DNA of 64,000 nucleotides from positions 22,499 through 86,498 of the forward strand of contig CBDUXT010000012.1 of NCBI GenBank assembly GCA_965371245.1, read 5' to 3'. The stretch's first letter is position 1. Each line of letters opens with the position of its first letter. Source of the stretch: CBDUXT01 sp965371245 (lineage in GTDB: Bacteria; Planctomycetota; Phycisphaerae; UBA1845). Both the position numbers and the translations under genes were made by a program. The notes under the pieces were generated by a model that searched no databases, was not told the origin of the DNA, and saw only the letters and a program-made list of their open reading frames with translations. Positions 34,690 to 43,180 of this stretch are shown one piece after another.

Positions 34690-35151
34690 ATGGCGTCCGC
34701 GAAGATCATCTCCATCGGGCCGGGCGAGTTGTCCATGGTGGCAGATGTCTACAGTCGCATCTTCAGCCCACCGCAGGACGAGGAGTTCTTCAAGCGTCGT
34801 TTCCAGGGGCGCTACAACGTTTGCCTGTTTCTGGCCATGCTTGAGGACCAGCCCGCAGGCTTTGCCATCGGGTTTGAGGTGATGCCGACGACCTATTTCT
34901 GCTGGCTGTGCGGGGTGGAGCCGGAGGCTCGGCGCCTGGGCATTGCCACCCAGTTAATGGGCGCCATGGAGGCGTTTGCGGTCGATCATAAGTACAGCAT
35001 CCTCCGCTTTGAGTGTCGCAACCAACACCGCCCCATGCTACACGTCGCCATTACGGAAGGGTATGACCTTGTGGGCATCCGCTGGGAGACCACCAGCGCC
35101 AACAACGTCGTGATCTTCGAAAAAGAACTCCACGACGCATCCCACCGGTAA
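34690..35151 (+). CDS. GNAT-family N-acetyltransferase
   Basis: This 153-residue cytosolic protein starts at ATG 34690 with AAGGAG eleven bases upstream. The GNAT fold is seen in SMVADVYSRIFSPPQ, the beta strand GFAIGFEVMPTTYFCWLCGVEPEARRLG, and the acetyl-CoA loop RRLGIATQLM (the R/Q-x-x-G-x-G/A motif). The C-terminal part RHPMLHVAITEGYDLVGI is reminiscent of ribosomal-protein or small-molecule acetylases. The substrate is unknown. It is likely its own unit; the HEAT gene follows 106 bp later. Confidence 0.8.
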   Translation: MASAKIISIGPGELSMVADVYSRIFSPPQDEEFFKRRFQGRYNVCLFLAMLEDQPAGFAIGFEVMPTTYFCWLCGVEPEARRLGIATQLMGAMEAFAVDHKYSILRFECRNQHRPMLHVAITEGYDLVGIRWETTSANNVVIFEKELHDASHR

Positions 35152-35257
35152 CGGGGCCTGCCACGCCTCCTCCGTATTCGCACCCTGAGCCTCCACGCGA
35201 CGTACGCGACGCATCCCCGCAAGGCGGCGGGCGAAAGCGGCCGATAGTAAGCCTGCC

Positions 35258-37168
35258 ATGGAACCGCGATCGCTTCCACCAGCTCTTGAACTCCTGGCGG
35301 CCGATGCCGGCTGTGCGTCGGATGCCGCGATGGTCGATCTGCTTCCCCACGCGGAGCCGTCGATCCGAGAGGCCGCGCTTGACCTGCTGATTGACCGGGG
35401 GCATGCGCCGAGCCTGGCCGACGTGGTCGCCGGATACAGCGGCTACGACGCCGCGATGCGCGAACTCATCGTCGATCGCGCGGCGATGCTCTCGGCCGGG
35501 CTGCGCGCCGGCGTTGCCTCGGCCTTGCCAAGCGTGCGAATCGGGGCCATCGAAATTATCGAACACAGTGGCGCCGGGGTGCTGCTCTATCTGTTGGTGG
35601 AGGCTCTGTCTTCACGAGGTGACGAAACAAAGGACCGGTCTTCCGCCGCGCTGCACGCCATCGCGACCCGCGTCGCCCAGCGCCAGGGCGTTTCGCACCG
35701 AACGACGTACGACGAAGAGGCACGCCATCTGGCGGATGCCTTACGGGATGCGATCCACCGGTGGCGCTCCCACCGGCGCAGAGACGTCCTGGAGGCCGCT
35801 CTATGGATCGGTGACCCGGTGGACGCCGTATTGCGGAAAAGGCTGGGAGACTCACACTCCGACCTGGCGGAGAAAACGAACCTCCTCTTGCGACGAACGT
35901 CGGACCCGCGCCTCGGGGGCGCGGTCCTGCGCGGCCTGGCTTGCAGCGCTCTTCGTACGGCAGCCGCGGACGCCATCACGTGGGCAAAGGGTATCGATTT
36001 CCTGTCCTCGGTTTTTCGGCAGGGCTATCTCCTGGTTGACACACGGATCGAGCGCGGATTTCGCTCGGTTCGATGTGGTGTTTGGACCGAGGAGGCGATG
36101 AGCCTGCTTTCCGAGCTGCCTGACTCGGATGTGAGCGGGGCGGTCCGGATGCTCACCTTGGTAGGGGGCGCTCAGGAACGCCGGTATGAACTCCTGTCGG
36201 AGTGGATCGACACCGACCACAACGGGATCCGTCGCGCGGCGCTCTGGCAGCTCGTCGATGATCCGAGCCAGGACTCGACTTCGTTGTTGATGGTGGTCGC
36301 AAGCAGGCGCGGTGGTGACACGGCTCGCGTGGCCTCCAGAGAGCTACGGCGGCGGGGGCTTCGCGACGGCCCGCGCGTGGACGCCATCTCCCCGGCCGCC
36401 TCGTCGGCAGGAGGGGGCCGGGTGCGGGGTGCGTTCGAGCGATGTTGGGCGATCCTTCGCGAGTCGTCCGTTGCGGAGTGGGAATGTGCGGCCGATACCC
36501 TCATGCCCATGGTGAAGAGCATGGCGCCGTTGATTGCGGCAAAGCTCTCGTCCGCCGATCCACTCGAGCGCCTGGATGCGTTGCGGCTGGCTGCGCGACT
36601 TGCCGTGGTCGAGGAAATCAGCGAACCGGTGATGCGGCTGATGCACGACGCGGACGCGGTTGTCCGGGCTCGTGCCACGTCGATGTTGACGCAGGTTCCC
36701 GGGCCGGTCGCGGAGAAGCTCCTGCGGGATGCGGTCAACGATCCGGATGCACGGGTGCAGGCCAACGCGATCGAGGCGCTCGATCGGCTTAACGTCCGGG
36801 AGCGGATCGACGGCACCGCCGCGAAGCTGACGTCGCCCCACGGTCGGGTGCGCGCGAACGCGGTCAAGTCGTTGCTTCGCCTGGACCTCGGCGCTGCCGG
36901 TGCGACCCTTTTGGACATGCTCGAGGATCCTTCGCCCGACCATCGCCTCAGCGCCCTGTGGGTGATCGAACGGTTGCAACTCGGAGCCGTCCTCGAGCAG
37001 ATTCAGCGACTGACGCGATCGGACCCCGACGCCCGGATCCGTCGGCGGGCCTCCAGGGTTTGCAACGCCCTGAGCGGTGGCGAAAACGGCATGGACGCCG
37101 GGCGTGGAGCCGTTTCGGCTCAGCGCGTGGCGTCGGCCCCCGTCAACGAAATGGGGGCGCTTCCATGA
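35258..37168 (+). CDS. HEAT-repeat protein (cytoplasmic)
   Basis: This 636-residue protein has no signal peptide. Degenerate HEAT repeats occur throughout: EPSIREAALDLLIDRG (residues 30-45), then in the C-terminal third DPLERLDALRLAARL, DAVVRARATSMLTQV, DARVQANAIEALDRL, HGRVRANAVKSLLRL and DHRLSALWVIERL. The middle holds CGVWTEEAMSLLSEL and similar helical segments. HEAT arrays form curved scaffolds. The stop overlaps the start of a membrane-protein gene by four bases (ATGA), so the two are cotranslated and probably function together. It might be linked to flagella or cell-surface organisation, but nothing in the sequence proves this. Confidence 0.75.
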   Translation: MEPRSLPPALELLAADAGCASDAAMVDLLPHAEPSIREAALDLLIDRGHAPSLADVVAGYSGYDAAMRELIVDRAAMLSAGLRAGVASALPSVRIGAIEIIEHSGAGVLLYLLVEALSSRGDETKDRSSAALHAIATRVAQRQGVSHRTTYDEEARHLADALRDAIHRWRSHRRRDVLEAALWIGDPVDAVLRKRLGDSHSDLAEKTNLLLRRTSDPRLGGAVLRGLACSALRTAAADAITWAKGIDFLSSVFRQGYLLVDTRIERGFRSVRCGVWTEEAMSLLSELPDSDVSGAVRMLTLVGGAQERRYELLSEWIDTDHNGIRRAALWQLVDDPSQDSTSLLMVVASRRGGDTARVASRELRRRGLRDGPRVDAISPAASSAGGGRVRGAFERCWAILRESSVAEWECAADTLMPMVKSMAPLIAAKLSSADPLERLDALRLAARLAVVEEISEPVMRLMHDADAVVRARATSMLTQVPGPVAEKLLRDAVNDPDARVQANAIEALDRLNVRERIDGTAAKLTSPHGRVRANAVKSLLRLDLGAAGATLLDMLEDPSPDHRLSALWVIERLQLGAVLEQIQRLTRSDPDARIRRRASRVCNALSGGENGMDAGRGAVSAQRVASAPVNEMGALP

Positions 37169-37698
37169 ACCTGCTGTTCTTGGCACAACCTCACCGCCTG
37201 AACTCGGCTCAGGAGTCGGTCAAGACCCAGTTTGAAGAGGGGGGCTCGGTGCGCACGGCGCTGCTGGTTCTGGCGTCGCTGGTTGCCGTGGTCGTCGTGA
37301 CGGGTTTGATCAGTTGGATCCAGCGACCGCTCGAGGTACGGACTCGGGGGAATCCACGGAAACTGTTCCAACGCCTCCTTCACCAGCTCCCTCTCTCCCA
37401 CCGCCAGCGGCGCTTTCTCTGGGGGTTGGCCAAGGATCTTCGCCTTCCCAATCCGACGCTTCTGCTTCTGAGTCCGGGTTACTTTGCCACCTGTGTCGAG
37501 CAGTGGCAGGCGGGATCGGGCCGCCGGCTCCACAAGGGGCGGGCCGTCGATACCGCTGCCCTTGAGCGAATTCGTGTCGCAGTCTTCCCGAAGGCGGGAC
37601 CGACCGCTGGACGGAACGCCCCCCACCATCGCCCGCACGAATCCCTCTTTGTTGTTCAACCGATGTCGGACCGCGTCGGCCGTCAGCGGCGCGTCTGA
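37165..37698 (+). CDS. Single-pass membrane protein coupled to HEAT protein
   Basis: This 177-residue protein starts at ATG 37165, overlapping the HEAT gene stop. It has a short N-terminal region, one transmembrane helix (TALLVLASLVAVVVVTGLI, residues 31-50), then a cytosolic basic domain: LFQRLLHQLPLSHRQRRFLWGLAKDLRLPNPTLLLLSPGYFATC. That domain recurs in planctomycete membrane proteins I know only as hypotheticals. The C-terminus overlaps the SGNH hydrolase gene tail to tail by 16 bp. Function unknown; it may anchor the HEAT protein. Confidence 0.7.
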   Translation: MNLLFLAQPHRLNSAQESVKTQFEEGGSVRTALLVLASLVAVVVVTGLISWIQRPLEVRTRGNPRKLFQRLLHQLPLSHRQRRFLWGLAKDLRLPNPTLLLLSPGYFATCVEQWQAGSGRRLHKGRAVDTAALERIRVAVFPKAGPTAGRNAPHHRPHESLFVVQPMSDRVGRQRRV

Positions 37699-38744
37699 GC
37701 ATAGAAGGCTCGCCAGATGGCGGCCGCGAACAACTTGTTCGCCAGTTCGTTGGGATGTGGGTCATGGCTGTTGACCACCAGCTTCGAAACATCGTATCCG
37801 CTGAGTGTGGGCAGAAGATCGACGACCGCAACGCCCTTTTCCTCGAAGAACCCTCGCAACTTGTCCTGGACGGCCTGCGCGTCGAAGTGTTTGCCACCCA
37901 TGCGAATGAATGGCAGCAGAACGATCCGCAGTGTCACATCGTGTTTCCTGCACAGATCGATCAGGGTTTGAAACTGGTCGGTGTGTTTCTTCCATAGCTG
38001 CGGATCGTTGAACCCCTGCCGCAGCCAGTCGTTATAGCCTTTCACGCTCTTGCTGCGCCGCGCGATCACACGGTGGTACACCGAATCGAACAAGAATGAC
38101 GCGCTCGTGTTGACCAGATCGCTTTCCGGCGGCTTGGTGGGGCTGAAGGTGTCTGAGACCGGGAGAAGCGGGTCGAGGTCGTTGGGGAGGTAGCAAAGGA
38201 CCACTTCATCGACATCGTAGTCGCGAATCAGAAGTTCGCTGGCGCGGATTTCCTTGGCCGTGCCCCAGCCGACCCAAGCGGCGTTCATGACCGTGACCTG
38301 CCCGGGGCTCCGCTCGGCGAAGCGCTCTTGAAGAAGGTCGGTAAACCGATCCTCTTGTGCGGAAATCCCCCAGCCATAGGTGAAGGAGTCGCCGACGAAC
38401 GCGATGCGGCGTGTCCCGGCCGGTTTTGTCCTTGCCCATTCGTCGTCGCGGAAGAAAAGCGAATTGAGACGTGGATAGATCCGAAACCACCGCTTCGAGG
38501 TGAGTGTGATTCCAAAGGCGTCGGTCTCCGTGCTGAGGAAACGCAGGTAGGTCTCGCCGACCAGTCCGGTGCAGACGAGCATGCAGCACAGCACCAACAG
38601 GTTCCCGACAATCAACGCACCGCGCCCGCGACGCCGCGGCGGAACCAGCCGAAAGAAGCACCACGTGTGCGCAACCACCGACGCGAGAACAACCCACCAA
38701 AGCAGGTAGTCAAGCAAGTAGCCGTACGCGCCGGTCGCCCACAT
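37683..38744 (-). CDS. Membrane-anchored SGNH/GDSL-type hydrolase
   Basis: This 353-residue protein starts at ATG 38744 behind GAGGGATG. Two N-terminal transmembrane helices (DYLLWWVVLASVVAHTWCF and GALIVGNLLVLCCMLVCTGLVG) anchor it. The catalytic domain follows: block I GDSFTYGWGI with the nucleophile Ser, an Asn-containing block LCYLPNDLDPL, and block V DPHPNELANKLFA with the Asp-His pair. GDSF and DxHPN are typical of SGNH esterases/acyltransferases that modify surface polysaccharides, such as alginate O-acetylation enzymes. The catalytic domain is predicted outside the cytoplasm. The substrate is unknown. Confidence 0.85.
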   Translation of the reverse strand: MWATGAYGYLLDYLLWWVVLASVVAHTWCFFRLVPPRRRGRGALIVGNLLVLCCMLVCTGLVGETYLRFLSTETDAFGITLTSKRWFRIYPRLNSLFFRDDEWARTKPAGTRRIAFVGDSFTYGWGISAQEDRFTDLLQERFAERSPGQVTVMNAAWVGWGTAKEIRASELLIRDYDVDEVVLCYLPNDLDPLLPVSDTFSPTKPPESDLVNTSASFLFDSVYHRVIARRSKSVKGYNDWLRQGFNDPQLWKKHTDQFQTLIDLCRKHDVTLRIVLLPFIRMGGKHFDAQAVQDKLRGFFEEKGVAVVDLLPTLSGYDVSKLVVNSHDPHPNELANKLFAAAIWRAFYAQTRR

Positions 38745-38977
38745 GGAATCATCCCTCGATTTCGTCCACCGGACCATGGGGCAGACGACCGAGTGATTCT
38801 ACACCATGGACCAACCGTGCGGACAGGATCCGTCCGCCCTCGACAGGCCGCTCAAGATCGAGCCGACCCGCGTGCGGGACAGAGTCGTAGGCGATGTGGG
38901 CGGGAGCGGATAGAGCAAGCTCTCGCGCCTGTGTAGCGGTCGAACGAATGGCGCGACAAGCGTGAAGTGATGGGCGA

Positions 38978-39049
38978 TCCGAGCCGCGCCCTTCAGGAAG
39001 CTGTCTTGTCTTCCGGCAGAAAACCGCTCCCTGACGGTCGCGGCTCGGA
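38978..39049. repeat. Family D short inverted-repeat element, copy 1
   Basis: This 72-bp element has ends TCCGAGCCGCGCCCTTCAGG and CCCTGACGGTCGCGGCTCGGA that pair imperfectly. A closely similar element with a perfect 22-bp terminal repeat is at 63629-63707. The rest of the 38745-39076 gap holds no gene. Confidence 0.6.
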
Positions 39050-39076
39050 CGGGAGAAGACGCTTCTTAACGCCGTC

Positions 39077-39283
39077 CTAGTCGATTAGCTCCGCGACGAG
39101 GAAGACGCCGAAGTCCACGAGATTGCCGGTGGACGGGTCATCGACGGCCCGGGCCACGGCCTCTACGCCCGCGACAATCGCCTGAACCTCACTGATGCTA
39201 CAACTGGTGGCCAGAAGGACGCCCGAGGTCGAGATGGCGGCGGCGGCCCGAAGCGCGGCGTATCGGTTTGGTCGTCTTGTCAT
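39077..39283 (-). CDS. Very small lipoprotein (68 aa)
   Basis: The ATG at 39283 follows GGAGAA and gives MTRRPNRYAALRAAAAISTSGVLLATSC, a lipoprotein signal with lipobox LLATSC. The mature peptide of about 42 residues (SISEVQAIVAGVEAVARAVDD...) is amphipathic. No domain is recognised. The same architecture (short signal, lipobox, 30-45-residue amphipathic tail) is seen at 7564-7725, so a class of tiny envelope lipoproteins exists here. Role unknown. Confidence 0.6.
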   Translation of the reverse strand: MTRRPNRYAALRAAAAISTSGVLLATSCSISEVQAIVAGVEAVARAVDDPSTGNLVDFGVFLVAELID

Positions 39284-39450
39284 CGTGTGATTCTCCGGTC
39301 GATGGCTCTTGGTTCCCTGGATTCCCACTCCCTTGAAATTATCGACAATTCGGGGGAATGGATCGCGGTAGCGACGGCAAGACTGTCACAGACGGCCACG
39401 CATCCCGCACTCGGAGCCGGATCCCGCCAGGGCCGAAAAAAAACGCGGTC

Positions 39451-39479
39451 TTGACCTTTGCGGACCGACCGCTTACTCT
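39451..39479 (+). promoter_or_regulatory. Weak promoter candidate upstream of tRNA-Gln
   Basis: TTGACC (39451-39456), 17 bp, then TACTCT (39474-39479). It lies about 210 bp before tRNA-Gln. The match is moderate and could instead serve an unannotated small RNA. No gene is seen in the 39284-39687 gap. Confidence 0.3.
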
Positions 39480-39687
39480 TCGCCGATGTGGTCGGGATGA
39501 TCCCGGCGACGAGAGAATTGCCTGTAGCCCCTGGGGCGAGCCCGTGCGACCGGCGGTCGAGCGTGGCTGGTGGGCGTGCGTCTCCGCGGCGGCGCGCTCA
39601 GGCCTCGGCCGCGGGTCCGCAGTCGCGTCCTTTCACTCGACAGTCGGTCCGTTGCGGGTTTTTATGAGAACAGAGATGGTTGACGAC

Positions 39688-39759
39688 TGCCCGGTGGTGT
39701 AATCGGCAACACACCAGGTTTTGATCCTGGCATTCCAGGTTCGAGTCCTGGCCGGGTAA
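39688..39759 (+). tRNA. tRNA-Gln (anticodon TTG)
   Basis: The 72-nt cloverleaf fits throughout. The acceptor stem is TGCCCGG/CCGGGTA (with one G-U pair) and discriminator A. The D arm contains GTGTAATCGGCAACAC. The anticodon stem CCAGG/CCTGG has loop TTTTGAT, giving anticodon TTG. The T arm is CCAGG-TTCGAGT-CCTGG. CCA is not encoded. The anticodon reads CAA and, by wobble, CAG. Confidence 0.95.
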
Positions 39760-39895
39760 ATCTGTCACGCTCCGTACGGCGGTCCTTGCTGGGTCCGCCG
39801 ACCCGAGTTCCGGCGGCTCCGCGAACGGCGCGGCCTACCGAAACGCATGGCGAAGATGGCAGGAAGAGGCGCGTGAGGCGCCGGGGCGAACTTGA

Positions 39896-40870
39896 TTGAG
39901 CGAGCGGGCAGCGATCGTCTTGGCCGCGGGCAAGAGCACCCGCATGAAGAGCGATGTGCCGAAAGTGCTCCACGAACTCTGCGGTCGCCCGATGCTCGCG
40001 TACGTGCTTGCCGCCTGCCGACTGGCGGGTGCCGAGCGGCTGCTCGTTGTCGTCGGGCACGATCGTGACAGCGTGATGCGCCGCTTCGACGGCGAATCGG
40101 ACATTGAGTGGGTTCACCAACGCGAGCAAAACGGCACGGGACACGCCGTTCTGTGTTGTCGCGAGGCGTTGGCGGGTTTCACCGGAACCGTGCTCGTTTT
40201 GGCGGGTGACATGCCGCTTGTGCGGCGCGAAGTCCTCGCCGAACTTGTCGAGACCCTCGAGCGCACCGGCGACGGCGTGACCTTGGCGACGACCGTGCTG
40301 GACGATCCAACCGGATACGGTCGCATCGTCCGCGACGAAGAGGGCCGCCTGGAAGCGATCGTCGAGCAGAGCGAATGTTTGGCCGACCAGCGGGAAATAC
40401 GCGAGGTCAACCCGAGCTACTACTGCTTTGACGCCGAGAAGATGTTCTCGGCACTTGAGGAGGTTTCGCCGAGCGGGTCGAAGGGTGAGTGTTACCTGAC
40501 GGACGCGATCGGCATTCTCCGCAAGGCCGACCACGGCGCGTCGGCTCTGGTGCAGTCGTCACCGGAGGACTCGTTGGGCGTGAACTCTCGGTTGGACCTT
40601 GCCAAGGTGGGGCGTGTGATGCAGGACCGAATTCAGTTCCAGCTCATGAGCGAAGGCGTGACCATCGTTGATCCGGATACAACGTGGATCGAGGCGGATG
40701 TGACCATTGGTCGTGATACGGTCGTCTACCCATTTACCCTCATCGAGACCGGGGGAACGATCGGCGCACAGTGCCGGATCGGCCCCTTCGCCCGCATCAG
40801 CGCCAAGGGGTCGATCGAGGATGGGGCGTGCGTTGGTTCATCGCCTTGCCAGGAAGTGAGCGGCGGATGA
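39896..40870 (+). CDS. glmU: GlmU-like UDP-GlcNAc pyrophosphorylase lacking the acetyltransferase domain
   Basis: This 324-residue protein starts at TTG 39896, directly after an in-frame TGA; the next ATG would remove the nucleotide-binding loop. The N-terminal uridyltransferase domain is complete: IVLAAGKSTRMKSDVPKVLHELCGRPM, QREQNGTGHAVLC, VLAGDMPLV, and NPSYYCFDAE. At about residue 255 a left-handed beta-helix begins (VTIVDPDTTWIEADVTIGRDTVVYP...) but stops after about three turns. E. coli GlmU has some 130 more residues holding the acetyltransferase site. So this protein likely makes UDP-GlcNAc from GlcNAc-1-P, while acetylation of GlcN-1-P must be done by another protein. The stop overlaps prs (ATGA). 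Confidence 0.85.
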   Translation: MSERAAIVLAAGKSTRMKSDVPKVLHELCGRPMLAYVLAACRLAGAERLLVVVGHDRDSVMRRFDGESDIEWVHQREQNGTGHAVLCCREALAGFTGTVLVLAGDMPLVRREVLAELVETLERTGDGVTLATTVLDDPTGYGRIVRDEEGRLEAIVEQSECLADQREIREVNPSYYCFDAEKMFSALEEVSPSGSKGECYLTDAIGILRKADHGASALVQSSPEDSLGVNSRLDLAKVGRVMQDRIQFQLMSEGVTIVDPDTTWIEADVTIGRDTVVYPFTLIETGGTIGAQCRIGPFARISAKGSIEDGACVGSSPCQEVSGG

Positions 40871-41838
40871 CACGGAAAACAAGCGATCCTCGCGGTGCGA
40901 ACGGGTTGGCCGTCTTCGGCGGTTCCGCGAGCCTGGTACTCGCGGACAAGATCTGCGCCTATCTCGGAATCGAGCGTGGTCGCGCGACGGTCAGCGCGTT
41001 CCCCGACGGCGAAACATTGATCAAGATTGAGGACGATGTTCGCGGCAAAGACTGCTTCGCCGTGCAGTCCACCTGCCCGCCGGTCAACGACAATCTGATG
41101 GAGTTGCTGATCCTGATCGATTGCATGCGTCGGGCCAGCGCCCAGCGTATTACCGCGGTGATTCCCTATTACGGGTACGCCCGGCAGGATCGCAAGTCGG
41201 AGGGGCGTACGCCCATCACGGCCAAGCTTGTCGCCAACATGCTTGCGACCGCCGGGGCCGATCGCGTGTTGACCATGAATCTCCACGCCGACCAGATTCA
41301 GGGCTTCTTCGACATCCCGGTGGATCACCTGACGGCCGCGCCGGTTCTGGTGAGGCATTTCGCCGACGGTCCGCTGAGGGATTCCGTTCTGGTGTCGCCC
41401 GACGTGGGTAACATCAAGTTCGGAAGCGACTTCGCCGGGCGCCTCGGAAGCGAGCTGGCGGTCGTCCACAAGCGGCGTATCTCGGGGGATTCCACCGTGG
41501 CCGTCACGATCATCGGCGATGTGAAGGGCAAACGGGTGATGATGTTCGACGACATGATCACCACGGCGGGCACGGTGTGCGAAGCGGCCAAGCTCGTGCG
41601 CGAACACGGTGCCACCGACGTCTTTGTGGCAGCGACGCACGGCGTCTTTGCCGGCCCGGCGATCGATCGTTTGGAAGCGGCGGGGATCAAGGAAATCGTC
41701 GTAACGGACACCATCCCGATTCGCCCGGAGGTGTTGGCGCGGCTTACGAACCTCACGGTTCTATCGGTATCCGACCTGATCGGCGAGGCGATCCGTCGGA
41801 TTCACGAGCATCGCTCCGTAAGCGCCCTGTTTTGCTAG
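40867..41838 (+). CDS. prs: Ribose-phosphate pyrophosphokinase
   Basis: The ATG at 40867 overlaps the GlmU-like stop. The 323-residue cytosolic enzyme makes PRPP from ribose-5-phosphate and ATP. Motifs are SAFPDGETLIKIEDDVRG, IPYYGYARQDRKSEGRTPITAKL (the flexible-loop/regulatory region), MNLHADQIQGFF, and the PRPP-binding DDMITTAGTV. The length fits class I PRPP synthetase. It is in a run with glmU-like, rplY and pth, a common bacterial order. Confidence 0.97.
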   Translation: MTRKTSDPRGANGLAVFGGSASLVLADKICAYLGIERGRATVSAFPDGETLIKIEDDVRGKDCFAVQSTCPPVNDNLMELLILIDCMRRASAQRITAVIPYYGYARQDRKSEGRTPITAKLVANMLATAGADRVLTMNLHADQIQGFFDIPVDHLTAAPVLVRHFADGPLRDSVLVSPDVGNIKFGSDFAGRLGSELAVVHKRRISGDSTVAVTIIGDVKGKRVMMFDDMITTAGTVCEAAKLVREHGATDVFVAATHGVFAGPAIDRLEAAGIKEIVVTDTIPIRPEVLARLTNLTVLSVSDLIGEAIRRIHEHRSVSALFC

Positions 41839-41864
41839 TGTAGAACCTGGAGTTTGATTCGGCT

Positions 41865-42518
41865 ATGGAAATAACGACGCTGAAATCCTTGCCCCGCGAC
41901 ACCATCGGAACCCGGGCGGCGAGAGCCTTGCGAGCCGCCGGTCGCCTGCCGGCCATCATTTACGGGCACGGCGAAGCGCCGGAATCCGTGTCACTGTTGA
42001 TGCGCGACGTCGAAGAGGCGCTCGCGCGAGGGGCTCGCATGCTACCGGTGGAGGTCGGCGGCAAGGGGCACCAGTTCCTGATCAAGGCCGTCCAGTACGA
42101 TCACTTGGACGCAGCGCCCATCCACCTGGACCTGACCCGCGTCTCCATGGACGAACGGGTGAAGGTATACGTCGGCATTGAGCTGCGCGGCGTCCCGAAA
42201 GGCGTGGCCGACGGCGGCGTGTTGGACCAGCACCTGGCGGGAATCGAGGTGGAATGCCTCGTGGCGTCCATTCCGGACACGCTGCATCCGCTGGTCACCG
42301 ACCTCGAGCTGGGGGCCTCGCTGTTGGTCAAGGACTTGGAACTTCCCGACGGAGTGGTGCCTCTCGCGGATCCCGAGGATCGGGTGGCGACGGTTCGGGC
42401 GGTCGCCGAGGAGGTCGAGGCGGAAGAACCGGAGGGCGACGAAAAAGAGGCGGCCGTGCCCGAACGGATCGGTCGAATCCGTAAGGATGACGAGCCCGCG
42501 GACAAGGCCAAGAAATGA
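41865..42518 (+). CDS. rplY: 50S ribosomal protein bL25 (CTC form)
   Basis: This 217-residue protein has the 5S rRNA-binding domain (residues 1-95; RAARALRAAGRLPAIIYGHG, IHLDLTRVSMDERV) and the C-terminal TL5/CTC beta domain (residues 100-190; VYVGIELRGVPKGVADGGVLDQ, LELPDGVVPL). A charged acidic/Lys tail (residues 185-217) follows. It binds 5S rRNA in the large subunit. It lies 26 bp after prs and 15 bp before pth. Confidence 0.95.
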   Translation: MEITTLKSLPRDTIGTRAARALRAAGRLPAIIYGHGEAPESVSLLMRDVEEALARGARMLPVEVGGKGHQFLIKAVQYDHLDAAPIHLDLTRVSMDERVKVYVGIELRGVPKGVADGGVLDQHLAGIEVECLVASIPDTLHPLVTDLELGASLLVKDLELPDGVVPLADPEDRVATVRAVAEEVEAEEPEGDEKEAAVPERIGRIRKDDEPADKAKK

Positions 42519-42533
42519 CGGGTTCGTGACGCC

Positions 42534-43103
42534 GTGAAGCTGATCGTCGGTCTCGGGAATCCGGGTCCCAAGTACGTCGGTACGCGGCACAACGTGGGGT
42601 TTGACGTGGTGGATCGTCTGGCGACGCGCTGGGGGATCAGCCTCGCGGGTGAGAAGTTTCATGCATGGTGCGGGACGGGGTCGGTTGCATCCGAACGTGC
42701 CGTGCTGCTGAAGCCGACGACGTACATGAACCGGAGCGGTCAGGCGGTCCTTGCCGCCGGGCGGTTCTACAAACTGGAACTGGACGATTTGCTCGTGGTG
42801 AGCGACGACCTCGCGTTGCCCCTTGGCGCGTTGCGGATGCGAAGCACCGGCTCCGCGGGAAGTCACAATGGGCTTCAGGACGTGATCGATCGACTCGGAA
42901 GTGACGCCTGGTCCCGGTTGCGAGTTGGGATTGGGGAGCCGATCGGTTCGGCGACCGGGCACGTGCTCGGGCGATTCGACGAAGTGGAAGCGGAAACCAT
43001 GGGTCGCGTCTGCTCGCGTGCGGCCGATGCGGTGGAGTGTTGGGTCACACAAGGCTGCGACCTGACGATGACCCGATTCAACGGTGAGGTTCCGCCAGAG
43101 TAG
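42534..43103 (+). CDS. pth: Peptidyl-tRNA hydrolase
   Basis: This 189-residue cytosolic enzyme uses a GTG start (42534). It frees tRNA from prematurely released peptidyl-tRNA. Family motifs are VGLGNPGPKYVGTRHNVGFDVVD (catalytic His), LLKPTTYMNRSGQAV, SDDLALPLG and SGSAGSHNGLQDVI. The conserved active-site His and Asn residues are present. It is cotranscribed with rplY upstream and rpsF downstream. Confidence 0.96.
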   Translation: MKLIVGLGNPGPKYVGTRHNVGFDVVDRLATRWGISLAGEKFHAWCGTGSVASERAVLLKPTTYMNRSGQAVLAAGRFYKLELDDLLVVSDDLALPLGALRMRSTGSAGSHNGLQDVIDRLGSDAWSRLRVGIGEPIGSATGHVLGRFDEVEAETMGRVCSRAADAVECWVTQGCDLTMTRFNGEVPPE

Positions 43104-43106
43104 CGG

Positions 43107-43126
43107 TACCGCCCGTTCGGGCGGTA
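43107..43126 (+). promoter_or_regulatory. Perfect 8-bp hairpin in the rpsF leader
   Basis: TACCGCCC-GTTC-GGGCGGTA just after the pth stop, 55 bp before rpsF. It has no U-run, so it is not a standard terminator. It could be part of an rpsF leader structure or a processing site; the known S6:S18 leader consensus was not established here. Confidence 0.35.
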
Positions 43127-43180
43127 AGTTGCGATGATTGAGCGATCGATCTGGTCGGTCGGCTCAGGAGGTAACCGACA

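Noticed and set aside
42042..43052. Reverse-strand frame opposite rplY and pth.
   Set aside because: Both forward genes are certain and the reverse frame has no family support.
43107..43126. Hairpin after pth as a rho-independent terminator.
   Set aside because: It has no U-tract and lies inside a continuous ribosomal-protein gene run, so it is listed as a possible leader element instead.
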